From Dryococelus australis (Eukaryota; Arthropoda; Insecta; Phasmatodea; Phasmatidae), in contig CM056995.1 of NCBI GenBank assembly GCA_029891345.1, positions 212,363,047 through 212,427,046 of the forward strand: DNA of 64,000 nt. Direction: 5' to 3'. The position numbers were made by a program, and so were the translations under genes. Positions 45,301 through 57,093 of the stretch are shown piece after piece (position 1 is the stretch's first letter; each line of letters starts with the position of its first letter). Under the pieces are notes generated by a model, which was not told the DNA's origin, ran no database searches, and worked only from the letters and a program-made list of their open reading frames with translations.

Positions 45301-46938
45301 GTGATAACAAATATTGGAATATGTCTGTGAAGCTGTATTGATGAAAGTGGTTCACATTTTTAAACTTTCCTGTATCACAACACGCACATTTTTTTAAATG
45401 TACACAATCTAAAATGTTGGTATGTACAACTTGTCCACCTTAGGAAGGCCTTCTAGCTTTGAAAGGCAAATGCTAAGAGAGGAAGCTGAAGGGACCAAAT
45501 TTTTGTTGACATTACTTTTCTGCGTATTGTTTCGAGTGGACACTTGTGCTGGGTACATAATGCACTCAGCGATCCCTTTGCGGTGAGAAGGGTGAGTCAG
45601 CACTCCCTAACCCCATTATGTCGCCTGATGGGTGGGATGATTGACAGCTACCTGGACTGGCGCCACTGTCCCCCTATCACCCTTCTGGAGAAGTCAGTGG
45701 CGGCAGGCTATTGAATGAATCTTCTGGTAATATTATTCCCTGGTGTGACCCAACATGTATATGAGTTTCTTGGCTAGTGTCGCGTCTAAGAAGATATAAA
45801 TACCCCCACAGCCAGAGAATCGGCGGTTTTTGGGATTGACATCTGGTTGAAGTACGGGAATCGAGAGAAGTCTGGTGCAGCGAGGGACACCAGCAGAGAG
45901 GACGGATGACGGCGTAGGATGCGAAACGATGGCGGACGAGCGTGTTTTAATTGCTACATATGGGGCGATTCAAATTCTTTGGGGATGCATGCTCAGAGTA
46001 AGGTAACACACTTTTATCTACCTGGCCATACATTTAAAACAGTACAATGTACAACGTTTACATTATGTTACACAAAACTATATACAATACGTTACATTAA
46101 CTACATCGTGTTATTTCGGGGGAGCTCAATATATAGGTTACTATTTGTGTACAAGTATTTATAGTTAGATATAACTTTGGGTTAGTCACGCACGTCTACT
46201 TATATAAAGTCTTTATGAAACCTATCAGAACGTCTTCACCGTAGTGATGCCGAAGGCTGCTCATAGTCTCGGCTACGGCGGACGACCCCGTTGGCGGCCC
46301 ATCTTGTCTCGTCGACTGCTGGCTGTCGTGTGCCCCGCTCGATCCCCCGTAGGCCTTAATTTAGTTTCTGTATTGTTTCCATGTTGAACAAACAGGAGAT
46401 TGCTTTAGCGCCGGCGGCTCGTTGCCTCGCCCTCCTTGCGCATGGGATGGCACGTTCATGCCAGCAACATAGTCATGTCTTGTCCACGCCACAACAGTGT
46501 GGAATGTGGACGGGCGAGTGCTATTTTATATGGAAACGCTCGGATCGCTCTAGAACATTCTGGATTTGTGGAATCTGGACTGAATTGAGGCACAATTTTA
46601 TGAAAGTGTGATACGAACTTTATTGTAAATATTAGACAGGCCAAATATAGACACATAATTTATTTTAAAAACTTCAATTGCTGTTTAGTTATTGTTTAGC
46701 GGTACTGATTGTAGTTTTGATTGCATTAATTCCTGTGAGCTGATGGACGAATATGTAAATATTAATTGTAAATAGCAAGGAACAGCAATCTATTTAGAGT
46801 AAGATATTAAGCCGAGAATATTTTCATTGCAGTGTTTGTTAATAAATTAGGAAATTATTATCAACGTTTTTATTTAAGTGAGACCTCCATCCTATAAAGC
46901 ACCTGGCTAGGCACACTGATTTTGGGAATTAGTAACAC
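45301..46938 (+). other. Non-coding; possible LTR of the downstream element
   Basis: A TATAAATAC box lies at 45795-45803 and AATAAA-like signals near 46845. The region ends with GGAATTAGTAACAC directly in front of a primer-binding-site-like motif. It could contain a 5-prime LTR, but no second LTR copy lies in the window, so its start cannot be set. Confidence 0.35.
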
Positions 46939-48310
46939 TGGTGTCAGAAGCGGTATGGAACCGTTCGTTTAATAGATAGTTTACACAGTAAGCTACTATT
47001 TTTTAAGATAAACTTATTTATTAATTCTAGTGATATGCTGGACAATTAGCATTGTTTCGCAGTAAATGATAACTAGGAAGATGTAGGCAGAAACGGAAGC
47101 ACGCTGTGTTTAAATCGGAGGATTTGGTAACCAAATTTATAATGTTGTTGATAGTTTTAGTGAAAATTTTATGAGTGAAATACTTTACGCATAGTTAGTC
47201 AATTGTAGACAGCCAAATCAGTAGTGATAGTGAACTGGTAAACAAGAAAACAGATAGTGCTAGAAAAAACCGTGCACAGGAAAATAGTGTGAACGAAAAT
47301 GTGGACTGAAAGTGCGTGGAGAGTGGAGATATTTGAGCAACTCTTAACAGCGAAGTTTTGAGAGCCGGTGAGGGTGAAGTGAGGTGAGTATGGAGCAGCG
47401 CAGGAACGCAAGAGCAAGGAGAAATAGGGATCCCCGCGAAAACCCGCCGACCAGTGGCGTCGTCCTGCAGGATTCCCACATGTGAAAATCCGGCAGCGAC
47501 CCTGGAGGGACTACACCACCGCGGTTCCTTGAACCGAAAGATAGAAGGGACTATGAGTTAGTAAATAATAAAATAGACCATCTACACAATAAAATTAAAA
47601 GTGTAAGCGAGAGAAGGGACAATATTGAGCAAGAAATAGGCAAGCACCCTCAAAAAGGAAAGGCAGGAGTTCCTACAGCAGCAGGGAAGTAGAGATGCAG
47701 CGGCTAAAGAGGAGCTGAGATTGACGATCACTGAGTCGATGAGTGCGGGCAGGAAGGAGAAGCTATAAGTCGCTGCCAATACAACTATCGCAGGAAAGGC
47801 CCAGCAGTTCTGCTTGGGGTAAGCCTTAGGCAGAGGTTGCTCAAGTCGTTACAATTAAACCCGCCCCCTACAAAGGACAGATATATTCGTGGGAATACCA
47901 GTACTGTTCAAGATCATTGCCACCCTGACTGACGAACAACGGGTGTACTACCTCGCGGCTGTACTGAGGTGACCCACTTTGAGCATACTGCTTAGTAGAT
48001 CTACGATGCCGAAGCTCGGCAAGCTGTAGGCTTGGCTACGCCATGCAGGATGTACTGATCCTATCACTGGAGAGGGAGTCAGTAAGACAGTGTCCTAGCG
48101 TCCAGTGCGGGCAACAGTGCTGAACGAAGACATGGACGACAGTTTCAAGAGGACCCTGAAGAGGAATTGCAGACCCCCAAACAAACGGCCTGGATGTTGG
48201 TCATGTGGACAGCTGGGGCACCTGAGAGTCAACTATCCTCATCAGCAGCGGCAACCATGGAGCAGGTGGTTGGACGTAGGTAAGAGTGTAGCATCTTCGA
48301 GAAACTTGTA
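46939..48310 (+). mobile_element. LTR-retrotransposon remnant (PBS-like motif and gag zinc knuckle)
   Basis: TGGTGTCAGAAGCGG at 46939-46953 resembles the tRNA primer-binding site of many gypsy/Mag-type elements. At 48190-48240 the frame CWSCGQLGHLRVNYP is a CCHC zinc knuckle with the last Cys lost. Between them (47880-48100) decayed text such as LTDEQRVYYLAAVLR is reminiscent of gag. A SINE (47200-47535) has inserted in the leader. No polymerase region follows. Confidence 0.5.
47200..47535 (-). mobile_element. SINE family A copy
   Basis: The minus strand reads CCGCGGTGGTGTAGTCCCTC, then GGATTTTCACATGTGGGAAT, CACCTCACTTCACCCTCACC and GGCTCTCAAAACTTCGCTG. The tRNA-like head is shortened by a deletion after the A-box. 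The similarity to 26657-26935 is clear. Confidence 0.78.
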
Positions 48311-49269
48311 AGTACCGATTTTGAGGATAAAGGTCGGTGATTGCTGGAGGAAAGGCCTCAATGTTTTTCCAGGTGTATTCAGCGAAACAGTAATGAGATG
48401 CCATAATTGTATTCTCTTATAGTGTTCCACTTTTGTTTTAGCTGTAATATAATAAATTGTGAAATATTTTCACTTCGTCGCTTACAATAAATAGACCAGT
48501 TTTGTAGAGCACGTGACATAAAATAAATGATATACGAATTTTTATGTTACCACAGCTAACAACATTTTTGAAAGGTTTATTTTAGTGCCGAAAGCCTCCT
48601 AAAGCATTTAATCTTACACATAACTGTGGCGGAAAGAATATTAAAATATCAAATTAAGTATACTAATTAATAAATAGCCTTTACAGTAAATAAAGATAAC
48701 CAAAATAAGGTATTGAATTCAGATTAATTTTGTCCAAATGAGCACTTTCTTTAACTACTATTCCTGTTGTAATAATCTTCTTTTATTTTCTCTCAATCAA
48801 CCAATAAGCAATTTTTAAGTGGTACTTCAGCAAATGATGTATGCAATATGCTAGTGATGTAAAGAGATATATTTCTTACGGAAATGGCATGCACAATCCA
48901 ATCCACCGCTATTCAGTTTACATAAATCTCCCTGTTATTACTAAGAATATTTTTTACAAAATTTATTTTACAAATAATCAGGGTACATCCTTAGTGGTGT
49001 GCGTCCATACATGGTCTCACGTCTAAGAGGGCCTCTAGCCCGGAAAATAAAACTTAGTTAATACAATTATTTAGATATTTAGCATTCGTTTCGTTGCAAT
49101 TTTTATATTTCGCGATAAAATTTGAAATGTAAAATATTTTGTCAACATAATGTTAGCCGCGATGCACGGGCGTTCGACAGCACAGCATACTGTATTGTGC
49201 GAAAGGTGACTGTGTCGTGGGAAGGGAGAATTAACTAGTTTGGAATGGAAGGGCCTAGCTAAAGTTCTT
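48311..49269. other. AT-rich non-coding sequence
   Basis: Nothing recognisable; short frames only. Confidence 0.45.
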
Positions 49270-49664
49270 GTAAAGGCTGTTCACGATAAAGTGAGCACTT
49301 TTCAAAGCCCTTCTTAATATCTACTTGTATGCGCATTGTGTCTCCTTCCACGATATGTAAAATTAACATTGTAATTGGACTGATCACTTTATTCATGCGT
49401 CGGTCATGTGAAATTGTAAAAGTATTACAAAAATTAATATTTTCGAAATTTGCTAATTCCTATACTTACTTGCATTTAAAATACAGAACACAAAATAAAA
49501 AATTTCAGTCTTCACAAATGTTTACCTAACGCTTTTAATTCAATGCTAAAATATGGAACTACTTTTCCTTCCGTCGTTACCAACTTTACCGAGCACATGC
49601 CACTCATTGACATTTTTCATTGGATGATTTCAAAAGTGCTCATTTAGTTGTGAACAGCCTATAC
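49270..49664. mobile_element. Inverted-repeat element, family 1
   Basis: The left end is TAAAGGCTGTTCACGATAAA, then GTGAGCACTTTTCAAAGCCC. The right end is AGTTGTGAACAGCCTATA. The interior GTTACCAACTTTACCG and TTCATGCGTCGGTCATGTGA is present; the part near GTGCGCCCG is deleted. Confidence 0.86.
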
Positions 49665-49953
49665 CTGACCTCGGTTTCGCTAGTTACGGCGCTGCACATA
49701 ATTAATTTTACAACCTACCTCTCACATTAATGGAAGAAAACTAACCAAATGCGCACACTTTTAAAGTATTTACGAAACCTCTTGCAATTTTTAAGGATTT
49801 CAATGTTTTTTGTTTATAATATTTACTTAATTTTTAAGAAATATGAGCTACTAAATTAGTATGTTTAACTATGTTTAAAAAAAGAAGATTACAAAATATT
49901 ATTGTCAAAATTTATTTCCGGAAAAGTACATAATAGATTTTTTGTGAAACTGT

Positions 49954-49958
<5 letters not shown>
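49665..49958. other. AT-rich spacer
   Basis: It starts with TGACCTCGGTTTCGCTAG, a weak match to the retroposon start motif at 40389. No gene. Confidence 0.35.

Positions 49959-50036
<78 letters not shown>
49959..50036. repeat. (TA)n microsatellite
   Basis: About 38 TA units without interruption, leading directly into a perfect palindrome. Confidence 0.95.
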
Positions 50037-50039
<3 letters not shown>

Positions 50040-50138
50040 GTAAGGCACACAAGTTATAATAAAAGTGCCAAACACTATATATATATATATATATAGTGTT
50101 TGGCACTTTTATTATAACTTGTGTGCCTTACATAATAT
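50033..50138. repeat. Perfect 106-bp palindrome with a TA centre
   Basis: The left arm ATATTATGTAAGGCACACAA, GTTATAATAAAAGTGCCAAA, CAC is repeated exactly in reverse complement on the right. The arms enclose 20 bases of TA, which are themselves palindromic. Arms of about 53 bp with no mismatch imply recent formation or gene conversion. It could extrude as a cruciform or, if transcribed, form a hairpin. Confidence 0.93.
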
Positions 50139-51189
50139 CATATAAATATTTAATATTCTTGTGAATGGTTGTGACAGGTTATTGTGCCTGGAAATCTAAC
50201 CATGCGCACGGAGGAAGGTCTCGAAACGTAGCCAAGAATATTGCAGCACAAATTGCTGACGGCAACTAAAGACCGCTTCAGAGAATTTAATAATACCAGA
50301 AGAAATTGCTTTCGGTTCATGAGAGCAGCTCGCCTCTACAGTATTATTTCGGGAAACGCTACGAGGAAATGTGCATTGTAATAGTATTCTACGCTCTCCG
50401 CAGCCCGTAGCTCTGATATTTCATTAGCATACAATTGAGGATCCTTTGTACTATTAACTGATGTGCATTTCGCAGCTGTTACTTTGTTCTTAATATTATT
50501 TAGGGGGTGTTAAATTATGAAGTATTTTGTTAGGTCATGCATTTCTAAAGACATTATGCTTTTGTGGGAAGAATTCTTGATCAGTGACAATTCGCATCTA
50601 ACTTCCGCAAATACAAATTACAAACCTCGAGTAGGTACAAACTGTTTCGAAATCCACTTCAGTCATGAAGGCTCAGTTTTATTCCACTTTAATGTATACA
50701 GCCGTGTGACGTTAGCCCTTAACATTAACTTTAAACTTTGTGTATTAGACATGCTATTTAAGGCTATTATTCCAGAACGTTCTTTATATGGGCTTTGGTA
50801 CAGTTTAAGTCATGTCCAGGCCTTATCATTTTTCCAGAACGTTGAGATGGTAGATAAATCCTTAGTAAGCCAAGGGCAAAGCCTTAATCTTAATGTTCCA
50901 ATTTTGGTGATTTATCATGGGCGCAAACGAAACTTATGCATGCGCAGAAAGCAAGTCATTCTGCCGGCGCAGGTAACATGATAAACATCCATAAACAAAA
51001 CGTCACGGCCAGATCGTTATACGCCACATCTAAAAATTTGGAAACCACTACAATACAGTTGTTTTGCAAATGAACGTTAATGTCGGCAAGAATACTGTGT
51101 AATGCGTACATTTTTCCGTCGTTATAAACGACGGGAAACAAGTAATTACTGAAAAAGTAAATATTTCATTTTTTCAAACTTATATAGGA
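50139..51189. other. Non-coding; one 154-codon open frame
   Basis: 50517-50981 (plus) is open from an ATG but has no recognisable domain or composition bias, and a frame of this length is expected by chance once in a window like this. No support for a gene. Confidence 0.35.
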
Positions 51190-51262
51190 CGTGACATGTG
51201 GCGCAACTGGTAGAACGTCCTGCTACAGTCCAAACGTCTAAGTTTGAAATCTGGTCAGTGCA
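51190..51262 (+). other. tRNA-like sequence, probably a decayed tRNA-derived element
   Basis: GTGGCGCAACTGGTAGAACG carries an A-box-like TGGCGCAACTGG. AGTTTGAAATC 34 bases later resembles a B-box (GTTCGAATC) with changes. The spacing suits a tRNA head, but the acceptor stem does not pair well, so it is not called as a tRNA gene. Confidence 0.4.
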
Positions 51263-52555
51263 ATAAATTATCAATGGTTTTAAAATTTACTAGAGATTTC
51301 AAATTTTACGCGTATTATGTTGAAAAAATTAGTTTGTTAACTTTGCTAAATATTGAAATTCCTAACGATGGACTGTAAATGGTGCTATATAATGGCGATT
51401 ATTTTGACAAACGGTCTTTATCATTGGTAATAATTTCATTTATTATAATTTATTCACGAAAATCTACTATTCAGACGTGGTCCCGCCTAGCTGCGCTTAC
51501 AAGGCAAAACAAAAATTATATCAGAAAAAACAGGACTCCCAAAAAAAACCGCGAAAGAAAACAAAACAGCACAGTACACAAAAAGTTATCGTAAGACAGA
51601 GTTTAAACACACTTTACACAAAGGTATTAAATCAAACACATACATGGATAGGCACAATTTATATTTATTTTATTTCTTTCTTTGAACTATGATTTTTCCT
51701 TAGAAAACACACATGGGAAAAAAATATTTTTCCTTCTTTCTTTTCCTCCTCTCAACTTCATTTGCACAATTTATTAAATACTCTCATATACATAAGGCTG
51801 TTTAAATATATATATATCTTAATCTTTTATTTATTGGATATAAAATATTTCAAAATATTGTAAGTTTTGGCTATATACTGTGTAACGACAGGTTTTTCTT
51901 TGCTCTGTGTTAGGCTAAGATTTAATTTTTAATTGAATATTTTATTTCTTTTTGCACTATGTTAATTTATGATGTTCAGATAGGTTTTAAAAGTATTATA
52001 ATATTCCTTGGAGATGATTTAATGTTTTGTTAATGTATTTTTCTATGACTGAGTATACACCCTGCTCGCAGGATTAATAAATACTGGTTGATAGGGGGCG
52101 AATAACATGACTATTTAAAAAGAAAGTTTGTTTGGAATAAAATATAGAACAGGAGTAAAAAGATTCGTAAAAGGAAAGTTCTGCGAGAATATTGAAGTGA
52201 TGTTTTGTTGTATAAAAGTTTAATTATTTTGAAAAGGAAAGTTATAATTAATCACTGTCACATATAAACAAACATTGTGTTTCCACAAGAAGAAGTTGAT
52301 CATAAATACGCGAAATCTGTAAAATGATTTAGCTTGCAGATGTATTTGTAAGAAGATTCTGCATAATATTCAACGTTATACAAGTTTGTAAAGAAGATAT
52401 TCCTGACGGCGGGAAGTCCCATCTCATCGAGGATTCCAGAGTCAACTGATGAGCTGCTGTACAACCGGGATCATTCTGCAGCGGATCGACGATGAAACTC
52501 GACGCCCGCACACCCGAGAGCAGTGGCGACGTACTTCGCGAGGTTCCATCAAGTC
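51263..52555. other. AT-rich non-coding sequence
   Basis: No gene or repeat recognised. Lysine-rich frames at 51379-51692 are low-complexity. Confidence 0.45.
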
Positions 52556-52556
52556 T

Positions 52557-52649
<93 letters not shown>

Positions 52650-52650
52650 T
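52556..52650. repeat. Compound (GA)n(GT)n microsatellite
   Basis: GA units (52556-52608), with one AAAG slip near 52571, pass directly into GT units (52609-52648). Confidence 0.95.
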
Positions 52651-54085
52651 ACAAATCGTTTGCCATTCCTGAAGATGCAGCATCAGATAAGTCCTCTGCA
52701 ACCTTATTACCTCTAAAACTGAATCAGCTATTTAGTTAAGCTAATTTTATTGAAGTAATCCTTATAATAATGTTGTTCGCTCCAATAGTAATAATTTATG
52801 GATGAAAGCTAGAATTGTTTGATGCAGAATTTTTCATCATTAACATTGACACTGTATTTTGTTGTAATTTGAAATTTTGAATGTTTTAAATATTCATCAG
52901 AGGAGCATTTATTTATAAACCATTAATATATTTTAAAGTTAATAATTTTACTAAAAGAAAAACAAATATTATAAGACTATTTAATATTAACTGTGTGACA
53001 GCTGATCGTAGAAATTAGAAGTTAGCTGGAGCAACTGTTAAAATTAGCATATTTGTTGAAAGGAACAGTTTTAAAGTTTACTTCTTTAATTTGAATCTAG
53101 CTGTTACAACTGACACTCAAAATAATACTGCAAAGTATTAAATATTTGAATGAACTGCAATCCTGATTAAATGTTTAAACTACAAATACTAAAAGTTATG
53201 TTAAATACTCAGACTCACAATACAAGAATTGCGAGGAGGACCACACATGGTTCTAGTTTTTTCAAAGCCGAATGCTATTTTCAAGAACCCGTCTAAAAGA
53301 AAACTCGATAGGAATACAATTCCTTTGTGCTTACGAATGACTTTCAAAACTGGGTGACACACTATCTGAAATTAGTTCCCATTATTTCTCTTTGGTCTTG
53401 TTAAAAATCTTTGAACCTTAAGGCTGACTTAAACATTTGTTACCACAGCCTTCATGTTGAATCATCTCCATTCAAGGAAAATCTTTAAAGTTTATCATAA
53501 ACTTATCTTAAAAACTCTCGTTTTCGTGACATTGACAGATTTTGGTTTTTAAAATATGTCACCATTTTAAGCGCATTAAAAAGACTTCAAACTTCTTAAT
53601 TATTTACATAATGGTAATTATGCCCAATCAACACAAATTTTAAGTTTTTAAAACTTCCATGCTAAACAGCCGCTCAGGGTTCAACCTCTCTAACTAATAG
53701 CCTGAAGGACTCTATAGCTACATAGTTGTAATTATAAAGTTACACAATCAAGAAGAGTACTTAACTGGCACGATCCCAGCAGACGACCTACCCAGAGGTA
53801 GGATCCCGGGATCAATTTATACAAAAAATTATTACAAAATAACGACGAAATAACCAATCACAATCCCTCCAATCACAACAGAAGGAAAATGCTTTTCCTT
53901 CTTGGTTTCCAAGAAAACGTTCAAGTAGTGGGCGCAGAGTGGTTCCAAACCACTTGGTCACTGGCAGGCGTCGTACCATAAGATCAACCTGGGTAAGGGT
54001 CTCGGACAGGAGGATATCAAACTGGCGCTGCCCATATTTGGAGTGGAGGGTACTAGCTGGCGCTCAATTGCAGTCCCATAAGATT
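52651..54085. other. AT-rich non-coding sequence
   Basis: Two related phrases (GTACCATAAGATCAACCTGG at 53973 and GTCCCATAAGATTAACCTAG at 54073) suggest a roughly 100-bp imperfect duplication just before the hexamer array. There is no gene. Confidence 0.4.
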
Positions 54086-54087
54086 AA

Positions 54088-54388
54088 CCTAGCACCACAT
54101 CCACATCAACATCCACATCCACATCAGCATCCACATCCACATCAACATCCACATCCACATCAACATCCACATCAACATCCACATACAAATCAACATCCAC
54201 ACCAACATCAACATCCACATCCACATTCCACATCAACATCCACATCTACATACACATCAACATCCACATCCTCATCAACATCCACATCAACATCCACATC
54301 CACATCTACATCCACATCCACATTTACATCCACATCCACATCTACATCCACATCCACATCTACATCCATAGACACATCCACATCCACT
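54088..54388 (+). repeat. Hexamer minisatellite (CACATC/AACATC)n
   Basis: About 48 units of 6 bp, mostly CACATC alternating with AACATC and some TACATC, with a few slips of one base. It creates long false frames (Ser-Thr repeats on plus, Asp-Val repeats on minus) that should not be taken as protein. Confidence 0.93.
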
Positions 54389-54499
54389 GGCTCCACCTGC
54401 TCCAACTGCCTACGCTCCCACCCTTGTCCCTGGACTGTTATTGGTTGTTGGTTGGGGCAGACAATCAAGTTTGTGTTTAAACCATTTTATAAACATAGT

Positions 54500-55140
54500 T
54501 AGTCATAAACTAACCAAGTGCATACTCATCAAGGACATATTTACCTATGTAATATTATTTCATTTTCGAATTCAACCTAATATTTTTGTGAGTTGGATAA
54601 GTGCTAGGGATAATTAATTTAATATTGATTTCGGATTATGGAGTTCGACTCTTGGTCAGAGCACATAATATTATTTCGTTTCCGATTTTAACCAAATGTT
54701 ATTTACGAGTTGGGTAGGTGCTAGGGGTACTTAATATAATGTTAATTCCACATTATGGAGTTCGATTCTTGGTTAGGGCAAGTATTATTATTATATTTCC
54801 GATTTTAACCAAATTTTATTTGTGAGTTGGGTAAGTGCTAGGTTTACTTAATATAATGTTACTTTCGGAGTATCGAGTTCGAGTATCGACCAGAATAACT
54901 AATATTATTTTATATCTGAATTTAACAAAGATTTAGTTTTGATATAGTTATGCTCCTAGAAGCTAATGTAATGTTATTTTCGTATTTGGGTTCGATTCTT
55001 GGGCGGAACATTTATTATCATTTTAATTTTGATGTTAACAAAAATGCTATTTTTGCTTTGTATTCCTGCTTGTAGTAATTAATGTAATGTTATTTTTTGG
55101 TTTACTGGCTTCGATTCTCAGGAAAGACACTTAATATTTA
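54500..55140 (+). repeat. Tandem array, unit about 117 bp
   Basis: Five to six units, each with a form of AATATTATTTCGTTTCCGAT, TTTGTGAGTTGGGTAAGTGC, TAGGG, AATATAATGTTA and GGAGTTCGATTCTTGG. Well-aligned copies begin near 54550, 54665 and 54784; later ones are more diverged. The last word of each unit looks like a tRNA B-box. Confidence 0.85.
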
Positions 55141-55395
55141 ATGCATTGAATAACAAGAGTGACATAAGGAAGGGGAATAGCATTTTCTTATGCAATCTCG
55201 CACATGGGCTCGTTGGAGAGATATTGAGACGTCGCACAGTGATAAGTGTTAACGCCCCGATAGCTGGACGCAACTGGCATCTTAACACATCAGCCAGTGC
55301 TTCCCAACCCAGTAGGCATGGAGGGGCTAATGTGCCTGCACACACACACAGACATCAACCCCAACAACAAACAAGAGCACAAGATCAAACACACC
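55141..55395. other. Non-coding transition
   Basis: Contains a short (CA)n-like run at 55340-55350. After this point the plus strand becomes poor in G. Confidence 0.4.
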
Positions 55396-55575
55396 TAAAG
55401 CCCTTTTATAAGTATACTAACTCATAATTTCCCATCTACCAAAGATACAATCATCAAATTCATAACACACACATCGACAAACAAGTCCACATAGTCAAAC
55501 ACACCTTAAACCCTTTTATAACCATTGTTACCCATAATTTCCCATCTACCGAAGATATAGTCATGAAACTCGAGC
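55396..55575 (+). repeat. Two-copy imperfect tandem repeat, spacing about 113 bp
   Basis: AAAGCCCTTTTATAAGTATA, then CATAATTTCCCATCTACC at 55396-55440, is followed 113 bp later by TAAACCCTTTTATAACCATT and CATAATTTCCCATCTACC. A weaker third relative (AAACCATTTTATAAACATAG) lies at 54478. Confidence 0.7.
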
Positions 55576-57093
55576 TCTAACGACTTGTAAGCAGATTGCT
55601 ACTGAACTCCATTCCCTTTCAGGATACTTACAATTTATTCACTTTTTATTAGTTGGCAATTTAAACCATGAACGACGAGCGAGAGCCATCAATGTAAATA
55701 GATCGGTGTAGTAAGCAATGAATAACTACATCAAAATAGTATTTACATATTGTTACGAATGTTATACCCTGCATTCCGATACAAAATGCATAACAAATTA
55801 TCACACCTCGCGAACCTTCGCTTGTGAGGCAGGTTTACACATACGCAAAGATTACACACACAATCACACTCACAGTCACAGAAACCCTCCTCCTTCTCAA
55901 CACGTTATTTAAAATACTAACAAAATACGCTAACTACCCACCCCTCATACCCACACATACACCCACAGACACAATCACACAACTCAATTACACTTACCAG
56001 CCAACTGAAAAAAAAATAACTTTACAGCTATATCAAAATACCACACATCTCAAATGAACCAAAATAATCACGATCATATATGAAACCAGTTCATCTTATA
56101 ATACTAACATCAAACCACCAGACTTAGTTTCCAAAACATTTCAAACAAATAACCTAACATTACCTTTAATTGGCATACCTTCTCCATCACATTGTGGAAG
56201 TAATTTAATTAGCCTTATAGTCAACTACATATATTACTAAAAGATTTACAATAAAAGCACAGATTTTTTTTCCATCTAATGTTAGGATATTCGAATAATT
56301 TGCGCATATAGAAAAAAGCACAGTACTCAATTTCCCATCAGAGAGACATACTTCATTTTCAAAAATATGCGATCTCCCACACACTATCTAGTGTCAAAGC
56401 GAATGCTACTGGAAGGTAGATAACATTTGAAAATATACTGGTCATGCAATTCTCTCTATATTAAAAAAAAATCACACATAAGTCGGAGGAGAAAACACCT
56501 CACTGTAAATAATTAATTAATACATGTGCTCCATTCTTTTCTTTATTTAAGCTTACTGAAAAAATATTTTCATCGAGAAGTCGTGTATGTCTCTTCTAAT
56601 TAACATCTAAATTGCCAGAGAACTCCATCTCAATAGATATAACAATCTCAGCTTACAATAATTATAATTAGCATCATAATGGTCTCTACAACCAACAGTA
56701 AAAATGTATATTTGTTGATAACATCATCAATTCACCTTTAACTCGGATTAGACTTAAACTGTTTGTCCCAATACGTTAATAAAAGGAGATAATGAATAAA
56801 AAAAATGGTATTCCTTACACTTCCAATTTTATTTCACACAATATTCAAAATTAAATATTTAAATACACTCATTCATATTCTCCACTCAACAAATATTTGT
56901 GTAAACATTCTAAACATAATTATTACAACCTTAAAAACATTTCCTAATATTTACATATTACCTACAAATATGTACAGAGATCATTAAAAAACAAACCTTA
57001 CTGCAACACATTGTCTTTACATTTAACTATATATTTGTCAAACATAGACTACCTGGTAAATATTCTCGCACGCATCATAAACCAATTTACTAT

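Noticed and set aside
49902..50106. Isoleucine-tyrosine repeat frames (also at 13930-14246 and 62422-62628)
   Set aside because: They are TA microsatellites read as protein.
50517..50981. 154-codon frame from an ATG
   Set aside because: No recognisable domain; a frame of this length is expected by chance in 64 kb of AT-rich DNA.
51190..51262. Possible functional tRNA gene
   Set aside because: A- and B-box-like words are present but the acceptor stem does not pair and the B-box is degenerate; kept only as a tRNA-derived remnant.
53939..54502. 187-codon frame with Ser-Thr repeats and the opposite Asp-Val frame
   Set aside because: Both are translations of the CACATC hexamer array.
54500..55140. 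CRISPR-like array
   Set aside because: Units are contiguous 117-bp tandem repeats without unique spacers, in a eukaryotic setting with no cas genes.
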